Below, piece after piece: positions 37,923 to 49,239 of a stretch of 64,000 bases of DNA. This DNA is from Alitta virens (taxonomy: Eukaryota; Annelida; Polychaeta; Phyllodocida; Nereididae). The translations under genes and the position numbers were made by a program. The DNA is taken from contig OW028573.1 in the NCBI GenBank assembly GCA_932294295.1, forward strand, positions 68,487,829 through 68,551,828. Direction: 5' to 3'. Every line of letters begins with the position of its first letter. Position 1 is the first letter of the stretch. Below the pieces are notes generated by a model that searched no databases, was not told the origin of the DNA, and worked only from the letters and a program-made list of their open reading frames with translations.

Positions 37923-38746
37923 CACTGGGTGTAAGCCCATTCGGTTACTGGCGGACGCCGAAAATGCCAAGTGAATTTGATGAAATTCATTAGTTTTTAT
38001 AGTGATTCAACAGCCAAATATAAGTGAGACATCTCTGTAAAGCACCAAAAATCAGTCATGCATATATTTCATAACCCAGTTATGTCCGGATCATTGTAAT
38101 TTGGGCGTTCGTGTTTAGGAAGGGGATTCGGTAACTGCTTTTAGGTGATTCAGTGACTGACTTTTCAAGTTTTCAATTTTGATTCGGCAAGTGGCATCCC
38201 ATTGTAAAATGTAAGTGACAAAGAAAAGTTTGCCCAGAAAGCATTCCCAATCGTTTCGACGTCGGCGCGATTTCGGCGACGTCAAAACACTATAGAAACG
38301 ACGCTGACCCGATTTGGAATGTTAACAAGGTGGGACCAACAGATATGATATTGTGGTCATTTCGTAAAAAAATGTTAAATCATCTTTTGCTTTGTCAAAA
38401 TTTCAGACTGCACATTCTAGTACAACTCATATCGCTGCAAACAATTAAACCATGGGAGGGTGAAGATGAAACAGTTACCTAATCACTATTTGGCATTACC
38501 AAATCACTTTGAATACTGGAAACACAGTTACCGAATCATGCCGTGAAAAATACAACACAGTGTAATCGAATATATTGAGACAGATAATTGCTTGATATGA
38601 CTCTAGTTGGGACAGAGGCCTATTTTACACGCAGTGGAATAAACATACTCATTGATACCCTTAAAAAAAATTGTTGATGAAAATTTAAGCCCCATTTTTG
38701 GCGCCCGCCATTACGGAGCAGTTACCGAAGCGGCTTACCACCAGTG
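37923..38746. mobile_element. 824-bp non-autonomous TIR transposon inside astacin relic exon C
   Basis: Termini are CACTGGGTGTAAGCC at the left and, reverse-complemented from the right, CACTGGTGGTAAGCCG, both followed by TTCGGT(T/A)ACTG. A 5-bp target duplication AAGAA flanks it (37918-37922 and 38747-38751). GGTAACTG motifs recur inside the ends. There is no transposase ORF. A 5-bp duplication with CAC- termini recalls Transib or CACTA-type elements, but the superfamily is not settled. A smaller palindromic element (38233-38334) is nested in it. Confidence 0.85.
38233..38334. mobile_element. Palindromic MITE-like element nested in the 824-bp transposon
   Basis: CCCAGAAAGCATTCCCAATCG faces CGATTTGGAATGTTAACAAG-GTGGG around a GACGTCGGCGCGATTTCGGC centre. 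Confidence 0.75.
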
Positions 38747-39282
38747 AAGAAGGAGGAAGGTGTCGTGGAAAGGCAATTAGGCCAGAGACATACAGATGGA
38801 CTGATGGAGTTGTCCCTTATGAATTACAGCCTGATATTTTCAGTCAGTATTGTTTCAAATTTCGGTTTTGATATATATTTGTATTTTCTAGTAGTTTTTT
38901 TTTTTATAATAATGCAGTTATGCCTATTAATAAAAAAAAACATGTTACTTTGTCACACCATTGTTATATTAGGTGAAATTGGACCCCCAAGAACATGACT
39001 TTCTGGTTTCCATACACCCAGCGCAGTCATATGACTAAAACAAACTTCCATTTACAATTCTCTTAAACATGCATCAATCAGGTTTATATGGAAGATGTTT
39101 AAAAAACTAATCCACTGAACAGTGTATCTATAGTATAAGAAATCAAAGCCATGCAATAGAAAGTGTTATAAATAACCTATTTTATTTTTGAAGGTGAAGA
39201 AGATGATTTAGCGATTTATGGATGGAATACATACACGTGTTTATCTCTCTGTCTAGCCACTCCTGCTGATGGAAACTATATC

Positions 39283-39560
39283 TACATTGACACTGTGTGT
39301 CATCACCTCACAGCCCAGCAACCTAATTATGGATATTCTTTGCTAGTTTATCTAATTAAACATGTAGCAGATAGGCTGAGTATAGACTTGAAAATCTTCC
39401 CTTTCAAATACAAGAGAAATGGATTCATATGTTTTTAGTTTAGGCAATTTTTTCTAAATTGCCTGCTTGTCGGAACCAGAATTGTGTAAACTCGGCACAT
39501 GAATATCTAATTATTCTGTAATTTCATTGTTAGACCTTTATTACCATAAGCCAGCCTATA
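39283..39560 (-). repeat. Interspersed repeat, inverted copy, truncating astacin relic exon D
   Basis: The reverse complement of this segment follows 31545-31805 closely. Its end (CACTGTGTGTCATCACCTCA) abuts relic exon D of astacin copy 2. A partial third end lies at 39637-39666 (GGGCTGTGAGGTGACATTAC). Confidence 0.8.
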
Positions 39561-39666
39561 TATATATATACTATAAAATAAGAAATTGGTTAATGTACTT
39601 TAGATCGTAAACAAGCAAAACATGTACATAATTATGTCTATGGGCTGTGAGGTGACATTACACAGT

Positions 39667-41099
39667 GTTGAAGGAGAAGGATATGGGTGGGCACAACAGA
39701 TTAACAAGATGTTGTTGACTCTTAAAAAGTGCATTGATGACTATTATCTAAGATATAAATATATATCCAGATGTATGGCTGCTTTTAGTATGAGAGGTAG
39801 ACGACAGACCGTTAGTCTTGGCCGCTACTGTAGAACAGTTTGTATTCTTTCCTTTTCCAGCATGATGCTTTCATCTTTCCAAATTACATTTATATATCAT
39901 CTTTATTTCATACCCAGTGGTACACAGAAAATTTGAAATTGATAGCAATATGTGTTCTTGTTTAATTCCGTGGGAACGGCTGTGTATTTGTAGCAACATG
40001 GCTTTTTAAGGTAATTTGAGCATGCTGAATTTTTTTAGCGCTCCTTCTATGAGAAAATCAAGATGACCGCCACACACACAAATATACCCTATTTTCAGTT
40101 CCAACAATACCAGAGTGATTTAATATTATTGTTTTACTACTTTCTGGCACTCACATAATAGACAAGGTTATTTGTTTTAGTTAGGCTATGATGACTTAAG
40201 CCATTATCCATATTTGGGATATATTGGCACTCCATATATGGACAAAGGCACTAAAATTAGCAGAATTTACATGAAAAAATTTCCATATAAGCTAAAAAAA
40301 TGTATTACTATTCTATCATGCATTACAGCCAAAAGGTAAGCTTGAAAAATGACTGTGTTGACAATGAAGGCAACTGTGTGCTTCTACTCTCACTTGGGGT
40401 GTTGTGATTCAGAATCAGATTACATGGCCACATGCCCAATGTCCTGTATTTTGTATCGACCATAATGAAATGCACATCTTGAACTGGCTTCGTGTTGTTA
40501 TTTCACATATACATATATATGTGTATCCTTTTTTTTCTCCTAAGTTTTCTCACAGTTTTCTGTTCAGTATATGCATTTAGTCCTTTATTTTTAATTTCCA
40601 GATGTTTTTCTTTTCTTTATTTACTTTTTTCTTTCTTTCTTGTGAACTTGTTGACGTAAATACTACTTGTACTTGATTGTGGTAATGGTAATAAACACCA
40701 TTCTAGTTTTCACCAAGCACCTGAAATGTGTTTAATAAATTATTATTATTTTTTTCATTCTAATCAGTTGGTTAAACAGATTGAATTGAATGTATTCTTT
40801 TTCATACTTAAACTAAACTTGCTTTAAGATTAACATGACAAAAGTATATGATGAAAGAAATTTTTTCCATACACTATAAAATTTACTACATGTATATCAG
40901 AATTATGTACACGGAAGTTTTGCCAAACCTTCGAGTAAAAGTCATTAATTAGGCTATCATAATGTTCATGCAATATATCCTATGATCCCTTAAAAATCAA
41001 TAACTGAATAGTTTGTAACTGCACATATGCTGTACTTCGTTGGTGAATTCATGTTATTATTCAACTGGCCTTATTAGGCATGTGTCAAAAATCTCTTTG
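39667..41099. other. Intergenic, nothing supported
   Basis: No homologue of astacin exons E-G was seen here, where copy 2 would have continued. Confidence 0.45.
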
Positions 41100-41980
41100 T
41101 GGGAAGAAGATATTTGGTGTTGAATTATTTGGGACGCTGAAGAATAATATGAAAGCTTTTCAAACCTGAAACGTAATATTTTGCTTAAAACACAAATAAA
41201 TGAAAATTTTAGTGTCCCAAGTTTTTACGCAGTTTGATTAACAAAGCCACTTATTTATAGGCGAAAATTATATCTAGGTCAAATTAAGCATGTTTCTCAT
41301 AAAATAGCTGGTTTCAAAAATAGGTAAGGTGTATGAGTTAATATGACTAAGTCAAATATATGTGAATATTAGTAAATACTGATCTTAGTCTATACAAGTG
41401 ACTGGGGTATCAAAATTGATTGACCCCCCATTTTCTAGAGTACTAGGATTACATTTTACCCATATTATATGCTGAAAAAAACAGCTAAATAAGTAAAACA
41501 GTTTCATCACTGCAATATTGGCATAATTGGCCTTTTCCATGATATTTTGCTAACTTGTAATCAATCGAGTGACCCCAGTCACCTGGATGGATAAATATTT
41601 ATTAATATTTATATTTATTTGACTTAGAAGTATTTTCATAATACCCCTATAGCAAAATATTTCATGTAATTAGCTATTTTCTGAGAAACGTGCTCAATTT
41701 GACCTGGACCATCATGTTCGCCTACAAATGAGTGATTTTGTTTATCTTGACTAGCAAATTGTGTCAATCAAAACAATATATAATGATATATGTATGATAA
41801 CTTGGCACACCCAATATTCCACTTGTTTATTAAGCAAATATAGTGTTCCAGGTTTGAACTGCTATCATAATATTTTTTTTTTTCAACCCAACCAAATAAT
41901 TCATTCACACAATATATCTTCATCCACAAATAATATGCCTAAAATGTCAGTTGCATAATAATTTGGCACGCATTAAAGAG
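41100..41980. mobile_element. Foldback/palindromic element
   Basis: The left arm (about 41100-41440) matches the reverse complement of the right arm (about 41545-41980) over TCAAACCTGAAAC, CACTTATTTATAGGCGAA, CAGGTCAAATT(A/G)AGCA-type sequence and GTGACTGGGGT. A loop of about 100 bp separates them. No coding sequence. Confidence 0.7.
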
Positions 41981-42429
41981 TTTTAATAAGCTTACATAGC
42001 AGTAATTTGGGTTGGTATGGACGTTCATCAGAAATAATGCCCTTAACAATGCTTAATAACGATTATTATCCGTGGAGAGAAATTATTGAAAAAAAAGAAA
42101 GATTATATGATAGGTTGCATGACCTGATTGTAGCAGTGGTCAAGCAGTAGGCATACATGGTCATCTTATCTAATTAGGCAGGTGTCAGAAAAGTCTGTGG
42201 CAGTCGTATTGACATAACACAGATGCAGATGAAATGATTTACCAATAGACTGCCAGGTATATTTATTGTGCATATAATAAATGCGAAACAAACAAAGGGA
42301 AATTAATACTTGAATCTGAACTTCTTCAACAAGTATTCCATGAGAAAGTTAAGGAAAAAGTTAAGGAAAAATAACGAGGGACAAAGACAAAGTTCCTGGA
42401 AAATTACGACAATTTTTGACATGTTCAAA

Positions 42430-42600
42430 AATCATCGTAGCCTTCTACAAACGCGTAGGACGACGTAGGTACGTCGCAGCAGTTCGTAGAAGATCGTAGG
42501 AGTACGTCGGCTCTTCGTAAGAGTTCGTAAATTCGTAGAAGTTCGTGGACACGTCGTAGGAATTCGTATTGAGATCGTAGCTGGTCTTAACATTCCACCC
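42430..42600. repeat. Degenerate TCGTAGNAGTTCGTA array
   Basis: TCGTAG, TTCGTA and ACGTCG units recur about every 9-12 bp in an otherwise AT-rich region. Related in motif to 34380-34430 (ACGTAGAACGTA). Confidence 0.75.
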
Positions 42601-42614
42601 AGATAACATACCAA

Positions 42615-42616
<2 letters not shown>

Positions 42617-42656
<40 letters not shown>
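42617..42656. repeat. (TA)n microsatellite
   Basis: About 18 TA units directly after a CCCAGATAACAT motif. Confidence 0.95.
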
Positions 42657-42660
<4 letters not shown>

Positions 42661-42984
42661 AACTAAAATCTGAGGGAGCAATTACATTCTGGTCGTCAAA
42701 CCCATTTTCCTGGAAACTTAACCAAGCATCCCACTGTTAGCCTTTTTTCCAGCGTTATAAAAGTGGGCCAAGAGTGCAATTTCAAAGCCTCCCCAAATAA
42801 ACAGACATAGTCCATACACAGTAGGAAAGTTCGTCAATAACATCTGAGTTTAATATAAACTGAAGCACAACAAACGCAGCTACCTTTAGAGAAAGATGCA
42901 TATGCCTAATGACACAACAGGAAGGAAAGGCAATATTACAAACTCACAACTCAATAAATAGTGTTCTTTGATAATGCCCAACAT

Positions 42985-43205
42985 GCGGCTAGATTGTGGT
43001 CAACTCTAGACAGCTGCACCTATTCCTGGCGGTCGCCATAACTGGCTAAAGCCAGCTGCTTCTGTTTCACCTACCACCACTGAAATAAACCTTTAAAGTA
43101 TGAAATTTATCTAAGATATCATAAATACGTAGGCCTTGATCCTTTAGATCCAGCTTTGAGTAGCCAGCTATAGCCAGACAGTTCCCTTTAGTGGAATAAC
43201 AGATC
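42985..43205 (-). repeat. Inverted copy of the 32.6 kb repeat
   Basis: The reverse complement shares TGTCTGGCTATAGCTGGCTA, ATTTATGATATCTTAG, GCCAGGAATAGGTGCAGCTG and TCTAGAGTTGAC with 32595-32800. It lies just before the tyrosine-recombinase retroelement. Confidence 0.75.
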
Positions 43206-43298
43206 ATATATGCTTGAGGAGCTGAGCCCATGTGTGGTAAGTGGCTTGATACTGGGGACTAAGAGAGCTTATAACTGAGTGCAATTGAACTGAATACT

Positions 43299-45204
43299 AT
43301 GCCTGGCTCATGGTATGAAAGCAGAGGGGGCAAAAGATGCAGAACATGCTTTGCCTTGGAGGATGAACATGTAGACGCCCAATGCCCTAAAAACATTGAA
43401 CCAAGCACCCATTTAAATGTGCCCGATTCTATGGCTGCCACATATGAATACTTGATGAATGAAAATGATTCTGAAAGTGAATGGCTTGATGCAGACTGGC
43501 CATTACTGGTCGTGGCAGCAGTTCACGAGGTCGGGAAAAATCCAAGGGTGGAAAGAGGGGTGCCAAAACGAAGTCTAATGCAAAGCCAATGTCCAAAGCC
43601 AAAGCAAGAACCCCCCAAGCTACCACTAGATACGCAACTCGAAGCAGAGGCTTGATCAGTTACAATGAAGATTACGACCCGGATATGGGAATAAACGATG
43701 AAAATAGCCCACAAATGCTCTCTGGTCCTCGGTACATTAATGCCACTAATGAAATACAATTATATGAGGGTGATGCGTCAGCATATCCCTCATCTGGCGG
43801 CAAGAATGTCACAGGGTCCGATCAGAACCAAACTCGCACATCTGAGGGTTGCCCTGGAACCCACTTCTCTACCATTGATTATAACACAGTGAATATGAAT
43901 GGCGGGCAACCCCCAACCGTCCGATGGTTAAGCGGCCCCCCTCATGTGCATTTTTCTACTCCTGAGGGCATCCCGGCAGGCGCCCAGGGCCTGGCACAAA
44001 GGGGGGGGGGGGGCCAGCTTGCTCCGTAGGTGGGTCCACTGTGATGACTTCTGCATGCATACTACCAAACATGGCGACAGGCTGGGGCACACAGCAGCCG
44101 TATGCAGTAGTCTCAGACAGGGGACCCACTAGGGGCAATTTTGCACACCTAGATCAACCGTGACCGCTGTTCGTGGCAGCCAACACCCATCCGGGATTCC
44201 AGGGACGAGCTTTACGTATGGAGGGATTCAAGGGACTACAGGCGACACCATTCCACCAGACGGGAGCATTCAATCAATTTGAAGGAAATGCATATTGCAG
44301 TTAAGGCGCTCGCAACATGGGCTCCTCACAACCAGGGAGGGTTTATTATATGCCACATAGATAACATGGCAGTATGCAACATATTGAACAAACATTACTC
44401 TCCTAGTCCAGAGTTGATGCACTTTGTACGTGAATGGTGCATGCTCCTGGAGATCTTCAATCTACATGTCTGCCCTGTCTACATCAATACAGTTAAGAAC
44501 ATTGATGCAGATGACCTTAGTCGGCAGCGCATAGATGCCTTTAGGGCACGCAATCCTACAGCCGCCACATTGATGACTTGGCCTTCAGATGTTAAATATG
44601 ATAATGTCTTTCTTTAATCTATATGTATTCTGTTTATTTTTCAATTCCAGGGCTCGACCTTCATGCTCAGGCACTGGTGCAGGAGGGATTGGCGCCTCGC
44701 ACTTGCAGAACTTATGCTGGTGCAAAGCGATATCGCACATTCTGTATCCAAATGGGATTGGACATGAACCCCATCACTGAGCAGCTAATAATGAGGTACA
44801 TAGCCTATCTTCATAATCAAGGCCTTAAAGGGTGCAGCATCAAGGTATACCTGGCAGTCATTAGAGCTTGGCACATACAGTCATTTGGGTATGAACCAGT
44901 GGTTAACTCGCCCTTGATTAAGTATGCCCTGGATGGCATGGCTAGGAGTCAACCTGTACCTAATCAAGTGGCACCCATTCAACTCCACCTCCTAGAGGCA
45001 ATGCTATCTCATCTCAACTCGTCTCATGATCAGCTTATGGTGGCAGCAGCTATCACTTTGGCATACTTTGGCTTTCTACGGGCGGCTGAGTATTGCCCAG
45101 AGCATCCGTGGCGATCGGATGCATATAAATTGTATCTTCGTCCACACCCACTTTCTCAATTGCCACTGACCGCAGATTTAGCCTGCTACACATCCAACAT
45201 CTGA
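43299..45204 (+). pseudogene. Tyrosine-recombinase retrotransposon (DIRS/Ngaro-like), RT deleted
   Basis: Three coding blocks. (1) A gag-like frame at 43299-43655, with a CRTCFALEDEHVDAQC knuckle-like motif, continues frameshifted at 43589-44029. (2) A frame open from about 44165 to 44614 holds an RNase H-like domain: SINLKEMHIAVKALATW, CHIDNMAVCNIL and NIDADDLSR. (3) 44653-45204 holds a phage-integrase-type N-terminal core-binding domain: LAPRTCRTYAGAKRYRTFC, then ITLAYFGFLRAAEYC with the first catalytic Arg region. RNase H plus tyrosine recombinase indicates the DIRS order. The RT between gag and RNase H and the rest of the recombinase are missing. A G-run sits at 44000-44012. Confidence 0.8.
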
Positions 45205-45974
45205 CCTCTTCTAATGCACCACATCAATGTACCTTTTCAGTCACATTTTTCTTATTTTTACCCATGACAACCAGACTCAACTTTGCCCTCTATGTCGTGA
45301 AATATATTATTTCCAGTTGCCGTAAATTCGGTACCTGAACATCTCGCTAAAAATTTAATTTAAATTATTATCCTCAATTTATTATCACTCCATGTTTAAC
45401 AGGCCATGTTCATAGAATAATTAAACCTGACCCAATTGTTTGATGGGCAGTATAGTCTTCTGTCAGGCTATGTCTCATGTTTAATTTATGTGAATGCTTG
45501 TGTGTATGTCATGTGCTTGTTCTTGTTTATAGCCAACAAATGGCAAAGTGGCCCCTGTCTAAACATTGTCTGTCTTTCAGTTACTTATTCTTGGGGGAGA
45601 CTAAACTTCTTGAAGATTTTCAATAAGATTGTCATTTATAACTCTGTACGTGGCAGTTTGAGAGAGATTTGAATCTTGTGATAAATGGTTTTTTTTTAAC
45701 TATAAAATTGGAAAAAATATCACTTATGTTAGTCATGATAGTTCCTGCAATACATTCGGTACACAGCCAATATTTGCAAATATATGATCAACCTAAGCGG
45801 CGGAATTTTCTGTGATTTAAATTATTTATTACCATTACATTTTTCATAAGCTTTTGATCAAGAAAGTCTGTTATTTCATGATAATTTTAATTTTTTTAGT
45901 AAGTCCATATTTAAGTTATGATGATATCTTTACTTTCCTTTTTGATGATATTAATTCTGCAACTGAGCTGTAAC

Positions 45975-47110
45975 ATTTTGTTCTAAATATCACACAAAGC
46001 ACTTGAATTAGCAGCATTCAATTCTACCTTAAACCTTTCAAGCAATTCTTCATTATATGAAATATCTTTTCGAATTGTGGAAGTTAAATTCATTCTTAAG
46101 TATACCGCTATATCACCACCTTCTTTAACAGACTTCTTCTGTTTAAATACAAATTATCATCGAGCCAAACTTCACAGAATGTGAAAACATTAAAACGAAT
46201 TCCTACATTTTGCATGGATTCAAATACTGCCTGAAACTGAGATTCATGTTTCATAAGCCTTTTGGCATTTGAATTAAACAATTTACAAAGACCTTTACTC
46301 ATTTAGTATTGGGATAGCTTGATGCGATTTCATTTAAGGAGTGATTCATACTATTGTTTTCCATAATAGAGAAAAGAGTAAGAAAATAAAGCGTTCAGAA
46401 TACATATGACCAGGTGTAATTGTTTGACAAAGATAACAGGTGAGAATGAACAGCTGAGATCAAATGAATCATACAGCATAATTGCAAACAGAGAAACATA
46501 TATATAGTAAGAGAAAGTAACTTGCGCAAAAATGAAGTCTAAATAAACTCAATGGGGTTCAAACAATCAACCGACAAGATTTTTCTTGTGCTTCTTTGAA
46601 AATGGGCCTATTCCTTCTTTATTGAATTTCTTGAGGAAACTGTTCTTGAACACTGAATTGTTTCTTTCCTGCCCCGTTATGTGCATTCTTAAAAATCCTA
46701 TCTCTAGCACGGAAGGATGTTAATTTCACGACAATTTTCAAGGCTTATGAGAGATCTTGTTCCCAACACGATGGATCAGCATCATGGATATCAAGCTCTC
46801 ATGAATGTGACAACTTTTGCCTAAGTGTCTGTCCAGGATCCATTTCTTGAATACCACTTATAACCAGATTGTCTCTTATAGAGCGAGTTTGAAGATCAAT
46901 GATTTTTTCATTGCAACAAAGCCCTAAGTGAGTTGCAGACGCTTTTCCAGAAAGAGAATACTGTTTTTCAATTCATTAGTCTGGTCGACAGCACTGTCTA
47001 GGCTGGAGCTCAATGACTGGAATTCTTCTTGTACAGACTTTACTATCATGCTCTGACGACATCAGATGTTGTCTCAGAATTGTTTTCAGAAACAGAAGAG
47101 ACATTGAGAT
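45975..47110 (-). pseudogene. LINE with ORF1 and endonuclease start, RT missing
   Basis: Read right to left. ORF1 (about 47090-46560) has a coiled-coil stretch VQEEFQSLSSSLDSAVDQTN, then TRSIRDNLVISGIQEMDP and EQFPQEI, the layout of LINE RNA-binding ORF1 proteins. ORF2 starts at about 46302 with LCKLFNSNAKRLMKHESQFQ, FNVFTFCEVWLDD and GGDIAVYLRMNL, the N-terminal half of the endonuclease. Several stops. The ORF1-ORF2 gap is about 250 bp. No RT follows, so the element is 3' truncated. Confidence 0.8.
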
Positions 47111-48024
47111 CTTGTTGTTTTGTGCTGAGATCATTGGACTGACTTTGTTTGGTCAGGGGATTCAGGGGAAGTCCTTGAACTTTGGCTTTCCCATAATAAT
47201 ATTCAGAGTTTCGGATTTCTCAATGTCTGGGTTTCTCACAGTTAGGTCATTAAATGTATGCCTATCGTTACATAGATTAGTGTTTCTTGTTCATTTTAAT
47301 TTATATTTGGCATCTTATAGTTTAATGATATATGTTAATTCAGAAAGCTGTGTTTATTGAATCATTGTGCAATACTCTTCTTGGCCTGAGTAATAGCAAA
47401 AGAAGAAAGACTTATATAGTGAAAAATGTTGAGGTGTTATGTGGAAAAGGTCTATTAATTTGAGGGTGCTTTCAGATTGGAACCTGATCAGAGTGATACT
47501 CCGGGATGCTCCGGTGTCTGATCCGGCTATGTGTGAAGGGGGCTTAAGACTGTTATGATACAGTTGAATTAGCTTTACCTAGTGGCACGCAAATAATCAA
47601 AATATGTGTTTTAAATGTATGCTCTACCCAGAAAGCAATGCGGCATCGGCCCGACGTTGGACCAATGTTGGCAGTAAGATCGGGCCAACACCAATCTTGG
47701 TCATCGGCGCGAGGTCGCAATTAACAATTAACACCCAGGCGCCTAATTCTTAATCATGTACATTCAATGCAGTTAAACTGGTCTATATTAATTACACTTT
47801 TCGTATATTCAAAAACTTAGCAGATATTTTGTCAAATTTATTCAATAAACTGCACAAGAAAATAGAAGCATTTAGGAACCTAAGAAATGTAATGAGCTAT
47901 CCATTGCTCCAGGTCGTTCCTGTAGTACAACAAACGTATATGAGTGACATGGGCAATTACAATTATGTAGCTCAAGGTAATAGAACCAGGTGGGCAGGTT
48001 AAGAATAGCTTTTTTGACCGAACT
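47111..48024. other. Spacer between LINE and P-like relic
   Basis: Holds the palindromic fragment at 47.63-47.72 kb; otherwise nothing recognised. Confidence 0.45.
47629..47720. mobile_element. Related CCCAGAAAGCAATGC palindromic fragment
   Basis: Starts CCCAGAAAGCAATGC. Contains inverted CGGCCCGACGTTGGACC / TCGGGCCAACA segments. The right end is not clear. Confidence 0.5.
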
Positions 48025-48110
48025 ATATATATTAAAGTCATGATAGCTTAAGTGGTAAGGTGCTTGCCTTTTGAGTGAGGTAGTGGGTTCAAGTCCTATT
48101 GAAAGATGTA
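48025..48110 (+). mobile_element. tRNA-like SINE head
   Basis: TAGCTTAAGTGGTAAGGTGC (A-box) and GTGGGTTCAAGTCC (B-box) are about 30 bp apart, with an imperfect clover-leaf. No second copy seen. Confidence 0.55.
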
Positions 48111-48391
48111 GACACGCTGGGGAAAATTTTACCAGGCCAGTATTTTACGAGTATGCATTAATGTTATTCAGCTGTATATATAACATTAGATAGTCTTAGG
48201 TAGTATTAGCTCTTCCTTTTTTCTTTTTTGTTATCTAGAACAATCACCTTACCAAGACAAGTTTAGTGAAAACCTATGTGATGCGCTGGTGTGGTGGTAA
48301 GAGCATTGGCATTATGTTGTGCCTGTAAATGAGGTCTCAAACACTGAGAATAAGAAGTTTAGGTCCAATTTGTTGTCGTTTTTAATTAAAT

Positions 48392-48459
48392 ATGCCAATA
48401 TGTGCTGCCTGGGGTTGTACCAATCAATGAGGAAAAGTTCATGGAAGAACATACCACAC
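48392..48459 (+). pseudogene. THAP zinc-finger first exon, relic
   Basis: The ATG frame reads MPICAAWGCTNQ, a TGA at 48428-48430, then GKVHGRTYH, ending at a GTAAGT donor. C-x5-C followed by N and F/Y-H is the start of a THAP domain (C-x2-4-C ... C-x2-H). TGA stands where Arg (CGA) is expected, a single CpG-type transition. It is probably the DNA-binding start of the P-element-like gene that ends at 49239. Confidence 0.65.
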
Positions 48460-48879
48460 GTAAGTAGTATAAATTATTCAATAACCTAATTGAAATCATT
48501 GAAAAAAAACTATGTGTTTACATGCAGAGTAATGATATGCATGTTACATATTAATTATATGAGCAAATCATTTTATAAAGTTCAGTGAACTGGATTTTAA
48601 CTACACTCCATGGGTGATTATATGCCATAATGGATCTTAACAACCCTAATGTAAACTTAATAGGTAAATTTGCTGGGGTAATGACATTTCACAGAGCTGT
48701 TTGACACAGCTAGTTTTATCTAAATAATCAAAACACATTAACATACTGACTCACAAGGGGCCATGAATATGGGAAACTGGGCTATTTCTAATTAATCGTC
48801 AAACTGCAAGTAAATTTCTTATATAAAATATATCATAATATCGACTTATCAACTTAAATTCTGCCTGATAATAGCAAAG

Positions 48880-49239
48880 GACAGAGGTGGGTTGATTCAG
48901 CCATCTAGGAGAGTCGTACAGGTGTGCCAGCACACAGAAAAGCTATTTCAACATTTGATCCAGGTTTCTGAGGGACTGTCACGTGCTACAAACCTGATGG
49001 AGACTGTGTCACTGACAGTAGTACTCTCTGAGCTTGGATCAAACATTTTTGATGACCTGAGTGGCCATATGTTTGATTGTGAACCTCACAATAACCATGT
49101 TTTTGCTCTGGTTAAATGCATTGCCTCCTGCTTTACCAAAATAAGGCTACATCATTTGACCAGACGATATAATGAAGCTGCCATTGGCAAGACTATCAGA
49201 AAAACTTACAGCAAGTTAATTATTTTTAAACACCAGTGA
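48880..49239 (+). pseudogene. P-element/THAP9-like transposase C-terminal exon
   Basis: The open frame is DRGGLIQPSRRVVQVCQHTE ... HMFDCEPHNNHVFALVKCIA ... KIRLHHLTRRYNE ... KTYSKLIIFKHQ-stop. DRGGL-x-x-PS followed by a C-terminal NHV...IRLHHL...LxxFxxQ stretch recurs in P-element-type transposase genes of invertebrates (recognised from memory, not searched). With the THAP exon about 420 bp upstream, this looks like an internally deleted P-like element. The enzyme core is missing. Confidence 0.6.

Larger units (their letters stand above)
37374..39287 (+). pseudogene. Decayed astacin copy 2 (exons B, C, D)
   Basis: Exon B is at 37374-37469: 96 nt, one base shorter than the live exon, so frameshifted; VELDI is VELNI; GTAAGA donor kept. 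Exon C is at 37907-37922 plus 38752-38842, interrupted by a transposon; the pieces sum to 107 nt and read AIRPETYRWTDGVVPYEL. Exon D is at about 39194-39287: WNTYTCLSL then ATPADGNYIYID, lacking about 12 nt in the helix. The relic is cut off by a repeat that starts at about 39283. No zinc-site exon was seen before 51 kb. A pseudogene, probably a tandem-duplication remnant. Confidence 0.85.

Noticed and set aside
39622..39936. 104-codon ORF after astacin relic copy 2, a possible exon E (GCxxxxxGxGxGW)
   Set aside because: It overlaps the GTGAGGTGAC repeat end and lacks the GGxQ and second GC of the hairpin exon.
43589..44029. Second gag-like frame as an independent gene
   Set aside because: It overlaps and continues the 43299 frame within a retroelement; best read as a frameshifted part of the same relic.
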